64,000 bases of DNA, taken from positions 5,201,485 through 5,265,484 of the forward strand of contig OY986968.1 of assembly GCA_963920575.1 (NCBI GenBank), read 5' to 3'. This DNA comes from Narthecium ossifragum (taxonomy: Eukaryota; Streptophyta; Magnoliopsida; Dioscoreales; Nartheciaceae). Position 1 is the stretch's first letter, and each line of letters begins with the position of its first letter. A model generated the notes under the pieces. It was not told the origin of the DNA. It made no database searches and worked only from the letters and a program-made list of their open reading frames with translations. Below, piece by piece: positions 11,968 to 24,976 of the stretch. A program made the translations under genes and the position numbers.

Positions 11968-12577
11968 CATGGTTTTGATTTTGGTACACGATTCCTAACC
12001 CGTGCAGTTTACTCTAAAGCAAGCACTAATTATGATGTATAGAACCTAATTATACAAGAATCGATGAAAATATTAGAAGATAATAATTTGAGCACATATA
12101 GATAAAAGTTTAGAGGAACTTTTTTTTTGCAATGCCAATAAGTCATGTAGCCAATTCATGTAAGATATTAGAAAACTGCAATACAAAGTTATGGAGCGAC
12201 ATCTAAGATGTTCCATTATTCAGGAATTGGATTCTAAAACTCCAAATTGGAAGTTAAACTCCAAATTGGAAGTTAAAACTCCAAATTGGAAGTAAACGCA
12301 ACATAAACTTGACATTGTTTAGGAAACTAATCAAAGTCTATTCTCTGGACTCAAAGTTCCAAGAACCATATTGGCAGTTGCAAATCCTAATGGGACTTTC
12401 ACTTCTGGATGGAGGGAGGAGTCTCTACATGGCGCCTACATCACTCTCACTGGCATCCTTTGATGATCCGTGCATCTGATAACGCAAAACGAGACAGATT
12501 CAATGTCAAATTTATACATGAAACCTCACTAATCACACTATCAAAAAAGGGAAACAATGTTCATGTTTCACAACGCT
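11968..12577. repeat. Spacer with a 19-20-bp direct repeat (three copies)
   Basis: The motif ACTCCAAATTGGAAGT is repeated three times in tandem between about 12237 and 12295. Nothing else is recognised in this stretch; an open frame at 12409-12675 overlaps the fragment below in the antisense direction and is a shadow. Confidence 0.5.
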
Positions 12578-12714
12578 TTAGCCACCGCCAACGCCCTCCT
12601 GGCGCTGACTGCCGTCATACCCACCACCTCTGCCACCGTAGCCGCCGCCGCCAGACTGGGCCTCGTTGGCGGTGATGTTCCTCCCGTCAAGGTTCTGGCC
12701 GTTCATCCCCTGAC
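12578..12714 (-). pseudogene. Fragment of glycine-rich RNA-binding protein (GRP7/8-like), last exon
   Basis: On the minus strand an acceptor-like CTGTAG is followed by GMNGQNLDGRNITANEAQS, the end of the RRM of plant glycine-rich RNA-binding proteins, then a short Gly-rich tail (GGGGYGGRGGGYDGS) and a stop at 12578-12580. The real family has an RRM-encoding first exon and a Gly-rich tail of about 60-80 residues; here the tail is short and no RRM exon is found in the next 1.4 kb upstream on this strand. I read it as a captured or relict gene fragment. Confidence 0.7.
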
Positions 12715-14115
12715 TACAGCTTAAAAAGAAGAAAAGAATATGATATGACTTTTTAATTATAAGACTGATTTCACGATAATATTTTGCGGCACCTGGCTGA
12801 GTCCTTCAATGGAGGATCGGCCTAGTCAAGCTTTCCTCGGCCATAGGTGTATTCTAGTCATGGATTTTGAGACCATTCTCATAGGAACAACATTGAACAT
12901 TAAAGACAACCACTTCTAAAGGAATCATAAAAGGATCATGAATAACTTGTGAACTACGATGATTAGCTCAATACTGCAAGGAAATGCAATATATCGAGAA
13001 ATTGGTGAACCAATGAGAAGAAACCTAACTCTAGTAGTCCAGAGACTATTTTATTATGGAATTTGATATATCTGAAGTGAAGATATCTGTATCCAAGCTT
13101 ATGTAGCTAAACTTGTTATAAAGCTCCAAATGAACAAAACACTTTAATGTTGATTGAATTTAACCTTGAAATTCCAACACTAAAATTTGTTGAAAGCGCC
13201 AAAAAAGAGATCAATGGTTCAAAGAGCCAGTTTTAGCTCTAAAGAGATGAGATAAATTTTAGCTCAAAAATAAGCAGATCACCAAAAAAGAGGTTAATGG
13301 TTGAAAGATCACAGTCCAAGGGAAAACAAACCGCAAGTAGCAATGGAGTCATGACATTAATCAAATGACATTGCCAAAACACCCAAAAAAAACAAGATAG
13401 AGAGCAGAAATCAGAACATGCAAGGACCAGAAGTTCTTTCTATATTGATCTTTGAAGAAATCAGAATATGCAAAGAGCATAAATAGATCGCAAAAATCCA
13501 TTAAAAAAAAGATTAGGATCTGAATTAGCAATAATTCTGTATCTTTGAAAGGCAAGAAGAGAAGTATTCTAGGACCACCTCAAAAACAAACAGATCGTCA
13601 AAAAATATCAATAGTTCAAAGATCACAACAGTCCATAGGAAAACAAACCTCTAGTACTCCAATTAACCAACCACATTGTCATGACGCCATTGTTCTGAGG
13701 CAAAAGGTCACAATCTTCCTTTCAAAGTCAAACTTCCACTTTGATCACAATTGCACAGTTATATATGGTTTTAACAAAAAAAAAAGCTCTAATTTTGACC
13801 AATTGAGCATACTTGGAAGAACAATTCGAGGCTACAACTCCGATTGAGAGATCGACAAAAAATCTATGTGGAGTGAATTCAAAAAATAAAGCTAGGAGGT
13901 CCGGTTCCCTCACCTGGAAGAAGAGCTCAAGATATAGAACGAAGATTAGATGGCCGGATCACTGATGTCAGATCGGGGCCGTGGAGCTTCAGATCTGTCG
14001 AATGGCAGTGGCGGCGGCGGCGGCAGCGGAGATCCGGCGGTGTAATAGGAGATTCGGCGGCGTAGAATGACAGTCTGCATCAAAAGAAGGAGACATAAGA
14101 GGAGGTGGGACTCAC
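12715..14115. other. Non-coding spacer between two gene fragments
   Basis: AT-rich sequence without a supportable ORF. Short phrases recur (GATCACAACAGTCCA-type and AAACAAACC at about 13310 and 13640), suggesting an old internal duplication. A GC-rich CGG/GCC stretch lies at 13990-14060 next to the DRIP fragment and may be part of its captured leader or intron. Confidence 0.35.
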
Positions 14116-14218
14116 AGGTGTGGAGGCACTCTGAGATGGTGATGGCCTCACGGGGGGTCTTGTGGCGCAGGTGGCATGTCATGCACGCCGCTAGGATATC
14201 CCGTCGCACCCTCACCAC
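14116..14218 (-). pseudogene. Fragment of DRIP-type RING E3 ligase, exon 1
   Basis: On the minus strand an ATG at 14218 starts VRVRRDILAACMTCHLRHK, then AITISECLHT, ending at a GTGAGT donor. This matches the N-terminus of DREB2A-interacting proteins (DRIP1/2), where the family motif is CMTCPLC...DATTISECLHTFC. The second zinc-ligand pair is damaged (CHLR instead of CPLC) and no later exon follows, so it is a broken fragment. Confidence 0.65.
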
Positions 14219-15605
<1,387 letters not shown>

Positions 15606-16438
15606 TCGAGGGGATGTGAAATTTTTGGTTAGCTAGCATATTGATAACTACAAGTGAATTTTTTATGAGTTATAAATTAAAACAAGGTTGCTTTGCCTTG
15701 ATGGATTTTGTTGGATATGTATTGTTGGTCCTTATAGGCTATATATTGTTGGATATGTTAGTGGAGTGAGAGAGAACCAATAGAGAGTTAGTGGGGAGAC
15801 ATAGTAGAGAGGGAGAGGACTGTGCCAGGGCACGGGTGCGAATGAGTCAACCTTATAAGGTTGTAGATAACTGAAACCATTATAAGGTTGATTATAACTA
15901 AAACCATTATAAGGTTGATTATAGGTTGAACTGAAGATATAATGGGGTGATCAACCTTATAAGGGAGTTTATTATATCATAACTGCAACCCTCTCTTATA
16001 AGGTTAACTAGAGGGCTTCCGTGCTACCTGGCTCGGTAACTGAACACTATCTTTCTCTCTCTATATATATATCTCTTTCTCCTCATTAACTACCCCTTCC
16101 CATCCACCGTTAGATATAAAAGAGATAAATCCTCTAAACGATTCTCCACCATCTGATAGAATGCACTCTCCCTTATAAGATAGATATATATACTATCTAT
16201 GAGTTTTGGGATATTCGTAATTTGATATCTTTTGTTTGACCTTTCTTTTCGGTTGCTTGTATTTTTAGTTTTATTAATTTCTTATAACCGTGTCTCCGGT
16301 TTCCTCACTAGTTTCCATATATAATTTCTCATGCATATATGTGAAATTTACGATAGAGTTGGCTTAGTGAGGTTTCAGCTTATTTTTTAGGAAGAACTTC
16401 TTCTCTGGTTGAAAGTCCCCTTCTGTTGCGTTGCATTT
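15606..16438. repeat. AT-rich repeats with TTATAAGGTTGAT units and a Helitron-like end
   Basis: CCATTATAAGGTTGATTATA is tandemly repeated near 15876-15925, and AACCTTATAAGG-type palindromes continue to 16010. At 16010-16042 CTAG is followed by a hairpin-forming CCGTGCTACCTGGCTCGG and GTAAC, resembling the minus-strand Helitron-like terminus at 10699. No gene is seen. Confidence 0.4.
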
Positions 16439-17744
16439 AGGGGTGGCAATTCGGGTTTACGAGTCAGGTCAAACACCATTATCTCCACCCAAAGGCCAAA
16501 ACCGAACCCGACTCGTTTAATAAACGGGTCAGGTTTATGAACCCGATCCCGACATGATATTAGACAGGTCAACCCGACCTGACCCGCCTATCCTGTTTAT
16601 TAAACGGATCATGTGGGGTTGGCGGGTCGGGTCAACCTGTGTAACTGAGAGCACATAATTCTCGATAATAACATTCTCATCTACATACTATTCAGTGGCA
16701 ATAACATTCATGTTACAGCAACACACCATGAATACAACTCAAGCATTTATGGATTAACAATAAATGAAAATTGCAGAAGTTAATAGATGAAAATTGAGAA
16801 GGCTATCCACGTTAGCAGCAACTCTATTGCTAGTCCATTCATCAATCCATCATTCATATTGATTGATAGAGATTGAGATTGCACTGAACAGGAGCATTCA
16901 TGGAGGCACGACGTACAACATCTCTCTCTTCTAAGCCATCAAAAGGTAACCAAAAGGTGGCATATGAATGTATCTCCCTGAGCCCGCGTTCACCCATTTG
17001 GTTCTCCCACACAACTCTTCCTCTAGAAATTGTTACATCCACTATCCCCTGCCAACAACCACAATGTGTTTTGAGAGCTTTATAACACTTTCATACAAAG
17101 ACATGCATGTTCTGCATTCTTCAAATCGAATTCAAGCATGCAACTCTATCTATCTATCAAAAGGATTGATTGAAATTACCTCCCCTGTTCTCCCGTCATG
17201 GATATTCAAGTCAGATCCTGAAATCTGGTTTTGAGCAGAAGTTAATAGATGAAAAATACAGATTAACAATAATATATTGTATATAGCAGTCTTAATAATA
17301 AATTACTGAGATTTGAACTTACATACTCTAAGAAGCAAAGAGACGTACCTCGTGGATAAGGGTAGGCGGCGGCGGAGCCGCGGAGAGCTCTAACCCTAGT
17401 CTCAAGTGGATCTGGCTTTGGATGGGTAAAGGGGGCGTCCGATAGCTTTTGACAACTAATGCATATGGCAGCCGTTGGATCAACTAATGCATGTGCCCCA
17501 ACCGTTGGATCATCCAATGGGTCCATCGTAACTAGTGGTTAATGGGTTTAAACGAGTCACAGGTTGCTAAACGGGCCGCGAGTCGCGGGTCAGCCGGGTT
17601 ACCCGACTCAACCCGCACCCGACCCGTATATTGACGGGTCATAAACGGGTTGACCCGTTTCCGACCCGCACCCAAATATAACTAACCCGAACCCACTAAT
17701 TTTGGGTCAGATTGGCGGGTTTGAACTCGAATTGCCACTCGTAC
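16439..17744. mobile_element. hAT-like non-autonomous element, ~1306 bp, TSD TTGCATTT
   Basis: Ends carry inverted copies of GGGTGGCAATTCGGGTT (left) and its partner AACTCGAATTGCCACTC (right). Identical 8-bp copies TTGCATTT lie at 16431-16438 and 17745-17752. Subterminal regions are packed with GGGTTGACCCG-type inverted motifs. No transposase is found. A second member of the family is at 27435-28621. Confidence 0.78.
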
Positions 17745-18289
17745 TTGCATTTAGTTCTTCATTGATGATCCATTGCTGCACTGAGTTTTTTGATTTGGAT
17801 AGATGGGGGGATCTTGTCTTAGTAGGACTACAATATTATATTTTGCTTGAGTTAGTAGGATTTTCTTGTTGTAGCTGTCTAATTTGTGCAGTTGTATCCA
17901 TGTGAAGACATGCATGTTGAGTCACTTTAAATTCCTTCTGCTTAATGATTTGACATGTTTGGACTAAGGGATTGTTTACATGCAGGTCTTTGTTAATTGT
18001 TCGTTTGTGATAGAACTGCAAATACTTGGACTTAGGAAATTTCTGAAGTTCCATGCGGATTACTTGTCTCAATTAGCCATTTTCATTCTGCTTCTACCTC
18101 TAGGATAGCCATGCGTATACCTTGCGTTACATACTTCGACCTTCTTTCCATTCCAATTCCAACCCTTCCATGAGGGAACATTCAGACTGAAAACCGGGCT
18201 GGTAGAAATGGCTTACTCAAAACATGTGATGAAAGGAACAACCTATTGTTTCGAGTCAAAGGGTTTTCAGTAATTTTAGATGTTCTGTA
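17745..18289 (+). other. Region upstream of the FtsZ2 pseudogene
   Basis: No convincing coding exon. An ATG near 18210 opens only a short frame ending at 18269. The region may contain the degraded transit-peptide part of FtsZ2, but the frame is lost and I cannot align it by eye. Confidence 0.3.
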
Positions 18290-18596
18290 AAATCTCGCAA
18301 CATCAGCTCGTTCAATAATAAAGACATGTTCTTGCATTTACGTCCTGAGGTCTCATTGCTTCGAGGAGAGGCAAATGACACGTTGATTGATCCAAGAAAG
18401 GAAATTATAAGCGGCAATGTCACACAGAGCTTGACTAAGTCACCCACTCCAGGCAATTACAATGAAGCAAAGATAAAAGTCATTGGTGTTGGTGGAGGGG
18501 GATCCAATGCCATCAATAGAATGATAGAAAGCTCCATGAAAGTAGTGAATTTTTGGATTGTAATACTGATATTCAAGCAATGAGGATGTCGCCAGT

Positions 18597-19961
18597 TGAT
18601 GAGTCATGAATTATGTATAATTAAACCCCTTAAATTACTTTTGTTAGCCTAAGAGTAGGTGTATTTGATATCATATTATTTGCTTTCAGGTCTAGGTATG
18701 ATTTGAGAAGAAAGACAAGAAATTTGATCAAAAATCATTAAATTTTACAAAAAGACTGTTTTATCGACTGTTTGGAAATAAAGCATTAGAAATTCTACAG
18801 ATGTCCAAGAATTCTGAAATTTTGAGAGATGAAAGAAGACTTGAAGAACTACAACTTTCATGTTGAAAACTTTGTGAGATTCTTTATAGATTGGCGTCAG
18901 TTTTAAAGCAAAGTCAGATTTATGGAAGTTGGAAATAAAAGCTGAAGAAAATAATGCTAATGACGTGGCATAAACCGACCCTGACTAGACCGATCAATTG
19001 GAAATAGGTCCGACCAATCAGTGGGATGACGTGTCAAGTACGGAATTTAGGGAAATTAGAGTTTAACTTCAGTTATGAATCATAATTCCGAAGTTAAGAG
19101 TTTCTGTTATAAAAACGGGTTATTTATGCTGAATTGGGGGATCTTTGGACCACTATTGGAGAGGAAGACTAGGGTTTTGAAGACGGAAATCTTTTTGTGG
19201 GGATTTATGGCTTCTTTCTCAACACCTATGGATTCTATCCAAAAGATGAGTGGCTAATTCCTATATTTAAGGATCTCATGAAACCCTAGTGTAACCCTAG
19301 ATTTTTCTTTGGTTTGATTCTTGTAAACTTCTTTTCAACATGATCTCTTGAATACGGTTTTATTGATAAAGATTTGAGAGAGCAGAGATCCTTTGAAGTA
19401 GTTTTAGTAACATAAACTTTCTGTGATTATTTATGTAGATTCTTGAGATGGTTTTCATGTGGCTTTTGTCTGCCTTTGAGATAATCTATGCTAAGGTCAG
19501 ATAAGTTGTGCTAAGGTCATTAGGAGTAGAATAATTCAAGGTAATTGTAGGACCAAAGGCGATTTATGCTAAACAAAGATAAGCTATGCCATTCGTTGAG
19601 GGATTCATGTGAGCTTGTAGGCATATGATCCATAATGTTGAGAGAAGGGAACAAAAGGATAACTAGAAAAGGGTAAAGGTGAAGCTAGGGTGGATTGAGG
19701 AATCCCTAGTTAATTCTTAAATTGGTTCAAACCCCGATCACTTTAGTTGCTTTCTTAGGTAATTTCTAGATAATTCCACGTTCAATTTTGATCACTCCGC
19801 TTAGGACTTGAGTTTTGAGAATTGATTTCAGTTTCCAATGATTTTCCCAGTGGTTCGACTCTGAACTTCACTGTTATTCTACACTGAAGTTTAGTAATTG
19901 AATAAGGATTAGTTTGATTGAAGTTTGCTGCGCTTTAACGACACTGTCTTGCGAACGATCA
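18597..19961 (+). mobile_element. Probable solo LTR inserted in FtsZ2 exon 1
   Basis: FtsZ2 coding sequence stops at ...MSPV (18597) and resumes with YPENRLQIG at 19968; the 1.37 kb between is non-coding. It can be bounded by TG (18597) and CA (19961), and has LTR-like content: a TTATAAAA box near 19110, TGTAACCCTAG and a U5-like T-rich stretch near 19310. A possible 5-bp duplication (CCAGT/TCGGT) matches at only 3 of 5 positions, so the ends are uncertain and the insertion is probably old. Confidence 0.6.
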
Positions 19962-22634
19962 TCGGTCTATCCTGAAAATCGCTTACAGATTGGTCAGGAG
20001 CTGCCTAAAGGTCTTGGTGCTAGTGGCAATCCAGATATAGACATGAATGCTGCCAAGGAAAGTAAAGAGTCGATAGAGGAAGCTGTTTTTGGTGCTGACA
20101 TGGTCTTTGTGACGGTAAACCTGATTTTTTTTGTCTCCATTCATTCTTGGTAATAGAAAGTCATTGTTGTATCTTGTCTCCTTCAAACTCGATTATAGAT
20201 TGGCAACTATATTTTTACCACAATTCAAAAGTTAATTGAGATACATTGCTTCAAAAGTCTAGCACGTGAAATTGAGTGGACTATTATAATGGATCTGAAG
20301 TTGGTTCGCTGCTTGTAGTTTATCGATGGTAGTTCTGATGCTTCCTTAGTGACATTCGGCATTTTCCTTTCAGTAAATTTTCTCTCAAATTTTGTGTCGT
20401 CTAGTTGTTTAAGTTTGAATTGTAATGCTATGCCACCTGTTTGCCGGCTCCTGTCAGAGTTGCCATTCAACTCTTATTTAGATTTTGATGAATTTTTGGG
20501 TATTTATGCATTGCCCTCAAACTTAAAATTTTGTGAGCAATATAAGACGCTCTTCTGGCCTCATTGGAATGCATAGTTTTTGTTATGAAGTGTCATCCAT
20601 AGTAAATTCAGTACGTGTTTTACTGTTTGTAGGGGAAATACCAAATCAAAACTATGCTAAATGTGAACATCAGTTAAATTCTATTTCGGGTCATAAAATG
20701 TAGTGGTGTCTTTGTGCCTGGCACCTCTTCCCCATTCTGTTCTTTCTGTATCATCTATCAATAGCTAGTTTCTGTCCTGTATGGGAGAAAAATAGTAAGT
20801 ACCCCCTGTCATGGTTGTCTGGTACTTATCACGATCAACACCGATCGTGTGTCGTCTTTCTTCAGTTAGCATCTAGATTTAATAGAATTCTAGGTAAAAC
20901 ATGTTTATGTGTGTTAGTTCATGCAGTAGCTTTGACTGGTTTACCATGTCCAGCTATTTAAAACCTACTACATTTTACCTCCAACCTGGTGTGTCTTATT
21001 GTCACTATTTGTGAAATCGGTATTGGCAACATTTCTATTTCATCTGTCTTTGTTTGTCTTACACTTTATTATCCTTTAGGAGAAACATCTGTTTTTTTCA
21101 TAATGGAGATATTATTGCCGCTCGTATTTCGGGGACATGTCTTTTTACCTGCTTAATATTGTTGCTTGTGAGAGCTAAATTTATTTATGAGAGCTTGCTT
21201 TCAGGCTGGAATGGGTGGAGGGACTGGAACTGGTGGTGCTCCTGTGATTGCGGGGGTGATGAAGTCTATGGGTATACTGACAGTAGGTATTGTCACAACA
21301 CCATTTATGTTTGAAGGACGAAGACGAGCAGTTCAGCCACAGGAAGGCATTGCAACATTGAGAAGCAATGATGACACGATTATTGTCATCCCTAATGACA
21401 AGTTGTTGACTGCTGCTTCTCCAAATACTCCTGTGACAGAAGCCTTTAACTTGGCTGATGATATACTTAGACAAGGAGTTCGTGGCATCTCTGATATAAT
21501 CATGGTATGAGATGTGTCAGATGTAATTGTAGTATGAGATGTGTCAATCACTTAGATTTTTGGAAAAAATTACTTTAATTTACTAACATAACTGCCTATT
21601 CCTTAGAGGTTCAAGGGAATCGAAAGCTGATCCTAATGGTTCTAAATGGTGTATGGCAGGTTCCAGGTTCGGTAAATGTTGACTTCGCTGATGTTCGTGC
21701 AATCATGGTAGATGCAGGTTCTTCTTTGATGGGCATAGGAACTGCTACAGGTACCTAAAGGACACTAAATTCGAGGTTTTCTTTGTCATAGATGAGTTAT
21801 AAAATGTGTTTTCTGGTAATATTTGTGCTATATTAGAGACACATAGTTGTCTTCAGAGAGCTTGCTATATTGCGGCTATGAAACTATTTTTTCACATTCA
21901 GTCTTGTGTATGGTGTTCTCATCAGTGGAACGAAGACCATGTGTTTTGTTATGATATGATTCAGTCGCCAAGCCATGGTACCTACCTAGTAAAGTAAAGG
22001 AGCCAGGCTGTTAAAATTAGAGATAGAAGATTGACATCAGATTTGCATCATGTCATTTAATTCTGCTCGATCTTTTTGTCAGCCTAGCCTGATCCTGTGG
22101 TAGCGTGGCTTGTTGTTATTTGGGATTTAGCATCATGTTATTTAAGTCTGCTCGATCACTTGTCAACCTAGCCTGATCCCGTTGTAGCGTGGTCTTTTGT
22201 TATTTGTGTTTGTATGGCGAGACATGTGCTATGGCTGAAGATGTATAAAATGGTCTTTTTGAAGGGTGCTTTCTTGGCGTTTGAAATTTACTTTTCAGGC
22301 AAAACAAGGGCAAGAGATGCTGCACTGAATGCTATTCACTCACCTCTACTAGACATTGGTATTGAACAGGCTACTGGAATTGTATGGAATATAACAGGCG
22401 GAAGTGATTTGACATTGCATGAGGTAGGTTTACTAGTTAACTCCATGTGTTATCATCTTTCTGCGTTCAAATACTACATGATTAACATTCACTTTATTCG
22501 CTTTCATGCTGCACTGAGCTATTTTTCACTTCCCTTGCATGACACTTCAGTCCTCCAAAAGCAGGGAGTTGGCTTCCTGTTCAGCTTAGTGCTTGTCACT
22601 TACCTTGTGTGCTGCACTAGCGCAGACCAGTGTC

Positions 22635-22786
22635 TTTTGTTATTTTTATTTAAATTAAGCCTTTTAACTTGGCTTAGGGTAGGTAAATCACCAATACAAG
22701 CACCAATCTCTCGCACGGAGGATTCGAACCCAACACCTCATACATGAGGTTATAAGCCTTAACCGCTGCACCACCACACTGGTGGA
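22635..22786 (-). mobile_element. tRNA-derived SINE in FtsZ2 intron
   Basis: On the minus strand a pol III A box TGGTGCAGCGG (22763-22773) and B box GGTTCGAATCC (22720-22730) lie 32 bases apart, followed by a tRNA-unrelated part and an A-rich tail (T-rich on the + strand at about 22637-22650). The tRNA part lacks a foldable full cloverleaf, so this is a SINE and not a tRNA gene. The 3' boundary is approximate. Confidence 0.72.
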
Positions 22787-23452
22787 AAAGTGCAGAAACT
22801 TGTCCTTTCAATGGCATTTCTGGCTTTTGGTTTTCCAGTAGTCCAAAGCACGCAAATTATTTTTTAAATCCTATGGTCAAAATTTTGTCATGATAATCAA
22901 AGCCAAAGCACCTCCCTTATGATTCCTTTACACATCCCCTGCGTATTTCAATACTCTGAAACATGTGGTTCTTGGTTTGTTTAACTTCTGCAGGTAAATG
23001 CGGCGGCAGAAGTGATTTATGACTTGGTCGATCCAAGTGCAAATTTAATATTTGGAGCAGTGATAGATCAGTCATTAAGTGGTCAAGTAAGTCAGGATTT
23101 TCAAAGATGTAGACTTAGAATTTGGCCCGGGTGTTATAAAGAATCACAACTGTGCAGCAATTATTTCCATTATGCATCTTCGTTTAAGGAACCTGCTTAA
23201 TAGCTGGTTGATCTTTCTTTGGCATATATTTGTCGTGCTTTTCATGGAGAAACCTTACTTGTTTGGTGTTATCTAACTTACGCCAGCCTTAATTGTCCAC
23301 AACCAAGTTACTGGCAATCACCCTTTTTCTTTTTCTTCTGTTATAAATTTGCTTAAACTGAAGCCTAAATGAAGTCTTGTGCTCTTTCTGTTAAGCTGCT
23401 AGTTTACTGAATTTTGGTATGCTCACTGATTTCTTTGTATTCAGGTGAGCAT

Positions 23453-23722
23453 GGATTTCCGTGCCGGTCCGGCATTGTGCGTGCCACCCGGTACGTACCG
23501 TGCCAGGGGGTTAGCGGCATCGAAATCCCCCCGGTACCGTGCCAAGAAGAAGAAGAAGAAGGAGAAGAAGGAGAAGAAGGAGAAGTAAGAGGAGAAGGAA
23601 GAGGAGGAAGAAAAACGAGAATGGCGCATGGGCGTGCCGGCACGCATCCGTGCCGGCAGCATGTACTGTGCGCCATCAGGCTATCGGCACGGCGCGTGCC
23701 ACCGGGACAGCAATCCATGCAT
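23453..23722. mobile_element. 270-bp GC-rich insertion in FtsZ2 exon 6, TSD GTGAG(C/T)AT
   Basis: Exon 6 should begin GTGAGTATT after CAG. The sequence has CAG-GTGAGCAT at 23442-23452, then 270 bp rich in GTGCCGGYAC palindromes with a GAA/GAG-rich core (23549-23620), then GTGAGTAT again at 23723-23730. The near-identical 8-bp repeats mark a target duplication. In-frame translation enters the insert and stops at 23585. Confidence 0.65.
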
Positions 23723-24020
23723 GTGAGTATTACCCTAATTGCCACCGGATTCAAACGGCAGGAGGAATCGGAAACTCGACCTTTGCAGGTATTCTCTTTT
23801 TTAACTTCACTTTTCTTGCAAGTTCTGCCATTTCTTGAAATTTATCCTCCTGATCCATTGATTTGAAGGGAGCTCAACCGGGTCATGGAGATAATTTTGG
23901 AATCAACCGATGCCCTTCCTCTTCTCTAAACTGAAGGTAGCATGGTGGAGATACTTGAGTTTTTGAGAAAGAAAGGACGGTCGCGTTTTCCCAGAGCTCA
24001 AAGTCTTCTTTTTTGTATTA

Positions 24021-24531
24021 CAGCTTTTCGCCTCATCCGCTTTGGTAGTGCTACATTAAGGAATCATCGACATCCTCCTTTTAATAATATATATGAGCAG
24101 CGAATGTTTGTGAATAATTGGTTTTTCCTGGATACAACACCCCTCCGCTGTATATAGAACAGTTGTTTGAGTTGTGCCCATGCATGGTAGAGGCATCTGT
24201 TTTGTATCATTGTTATTTAACGATCCTTCGTCCGTTGTGAGATATTGTTCTTCTCCTTTATGCGGGCCAATCCATCTCCATGTCACCAATCCAAGGTAGT
24301 GACTCATTGTTCTATATGTACAACTTCTAGTTTAAGACCCAGGAAGGATCTCTTGTTCTTTGAGGCCATCTTCTCTGGCCAAACTAGGCACAATAGTGTG
24401 TGTGTGTGTTGGCCTCTCCATAGAGTGCTCTTCTCTCATCGCTTCCTCCCACCGTGGCAACCCTGGCAGGCAAAGGGAACACAACGTTCTTCAAGCTAGT
24501 TTCTAGTCTAGCCTCATCCTCTCTTTCACGT
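24021..24531. other. FtsZ2 3' flank up to the duplication-shared promoter region
   Basis: No gene. A (GT)n microsatellite lies at about 24395-24409. From about 24506 onward (TCTAGCCTCATCCTCTCT phrase) the sequence is homologous to that starting at about 39718, upstream of gene B. Confidence 0.5.
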
Positions 24532-24599
24532 TCTTCAAGTTCATTTCTTTTTTTTGTTTTTTTTTTTTTGATGAGTTGAGCCTGAAACGGCTAAATGGA

Positions 24600-24974
24600 C
24601 TACAAAACATGATCTAGCGCCGGTCGACCGTCCTCCGGGTGCCAAACAAAACACACTCCAGAGGAACGACACGATCGGGCTATACCATCAGCAATAATAT
24701 TCTCCTCCCTGGATATCGCCCAAAACTGGACCGACCCCATTGACGAGATCTGAAGCCAAATCTCTGTAACTAGTCCCTCTATCCCCGGGGTCCAAATCCT
24801 ATACCCATTCAGCACATTCACAGCATGTCTACAATCCAACTCAATCACAAAATTACACATGGCCCTAGCTTTAGCATATTTAATACCCATCAATACAGTC
24901 TTCACCTCTGCTTCGAGAACAGAGTTCACTACCACTAGCTCCCCCTCTGCCCATAGAATCTGATCCCTAGCCAT
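24600..24974 (-). pseudogene. LINE RNase H-like domain, shifted by one base
   Basis: The frame has LEAEVKTVLMGIKYAK (catalytic Glu), VIELDCRHAVNVLNG (catalytic Asp) and SREENIIADGIARSC, the typical end of a plant RVT_3 domain. It follows the preceding frame after a 1-bp deletion; the intact version would read continuously. This indicates a recent insertion. Confidence 0.88.
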
Positions 24975-24976
24975 AC

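Larger units (their letters stand above)
18290..24020 (+). pseudogene. FTSZ2: FtsZ2 (plastid division tubulin homologue), pseudogene with introns
   Basis: FtsZ2 forms the stromal ring of plastid division. Seven exon parts can be followed: 18290-18596 plus 19968-20114 (interrupted exon 1), 21206-21504, 21660-21750, 22299-22423, 22994-23086, 23445-23452 plus 23723-23788, and 23869 to about 24020. Visible motifs are IKVIGVGGGGSNAINRMIES, the GTP-binding AGMGGGTGTGGAPVIAG, FNLADDILRQGVRGISDII, VNVDFADVRAIM, and the C-terminal VEILEFLRKKG that in FtsZ2 contacts ARC6. Lesions: loss of one A near 18562 (FWIV then shift), a 1.37 kb insertion at 18597-19961, an insertion at 23453-23722 in exon 6, a frameshift near 23926, and loss of the normal stop (reading runs on to 24157). 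Introns are kept, so it is not a retrocopy. A working FtsZ2 is expected elsewhere in the genome. Confidence 0.92.

Noticed and set aside
15860..15960. Regularly spaced TTATAAGG repeats as a CRISPR-like array.
   Set aside because: Units are short, palindromic and without unique spacers; the genome is plant nuclear DNA.
22681..22786. A tRNA gene, because of perfect A- and B-box matches.
   Set aside because: No complete cloverleaf could be formed and the boxes are followed by a SINE-like body and A-rich tail.
23414..23866. A 150-codon frame crossing the FtsZ2 exon 6 region.
   Set aside because: It mixes intron, insert and part of exon 6; only the exon 6 segment 23723-23788 belongs to FtsZ2.
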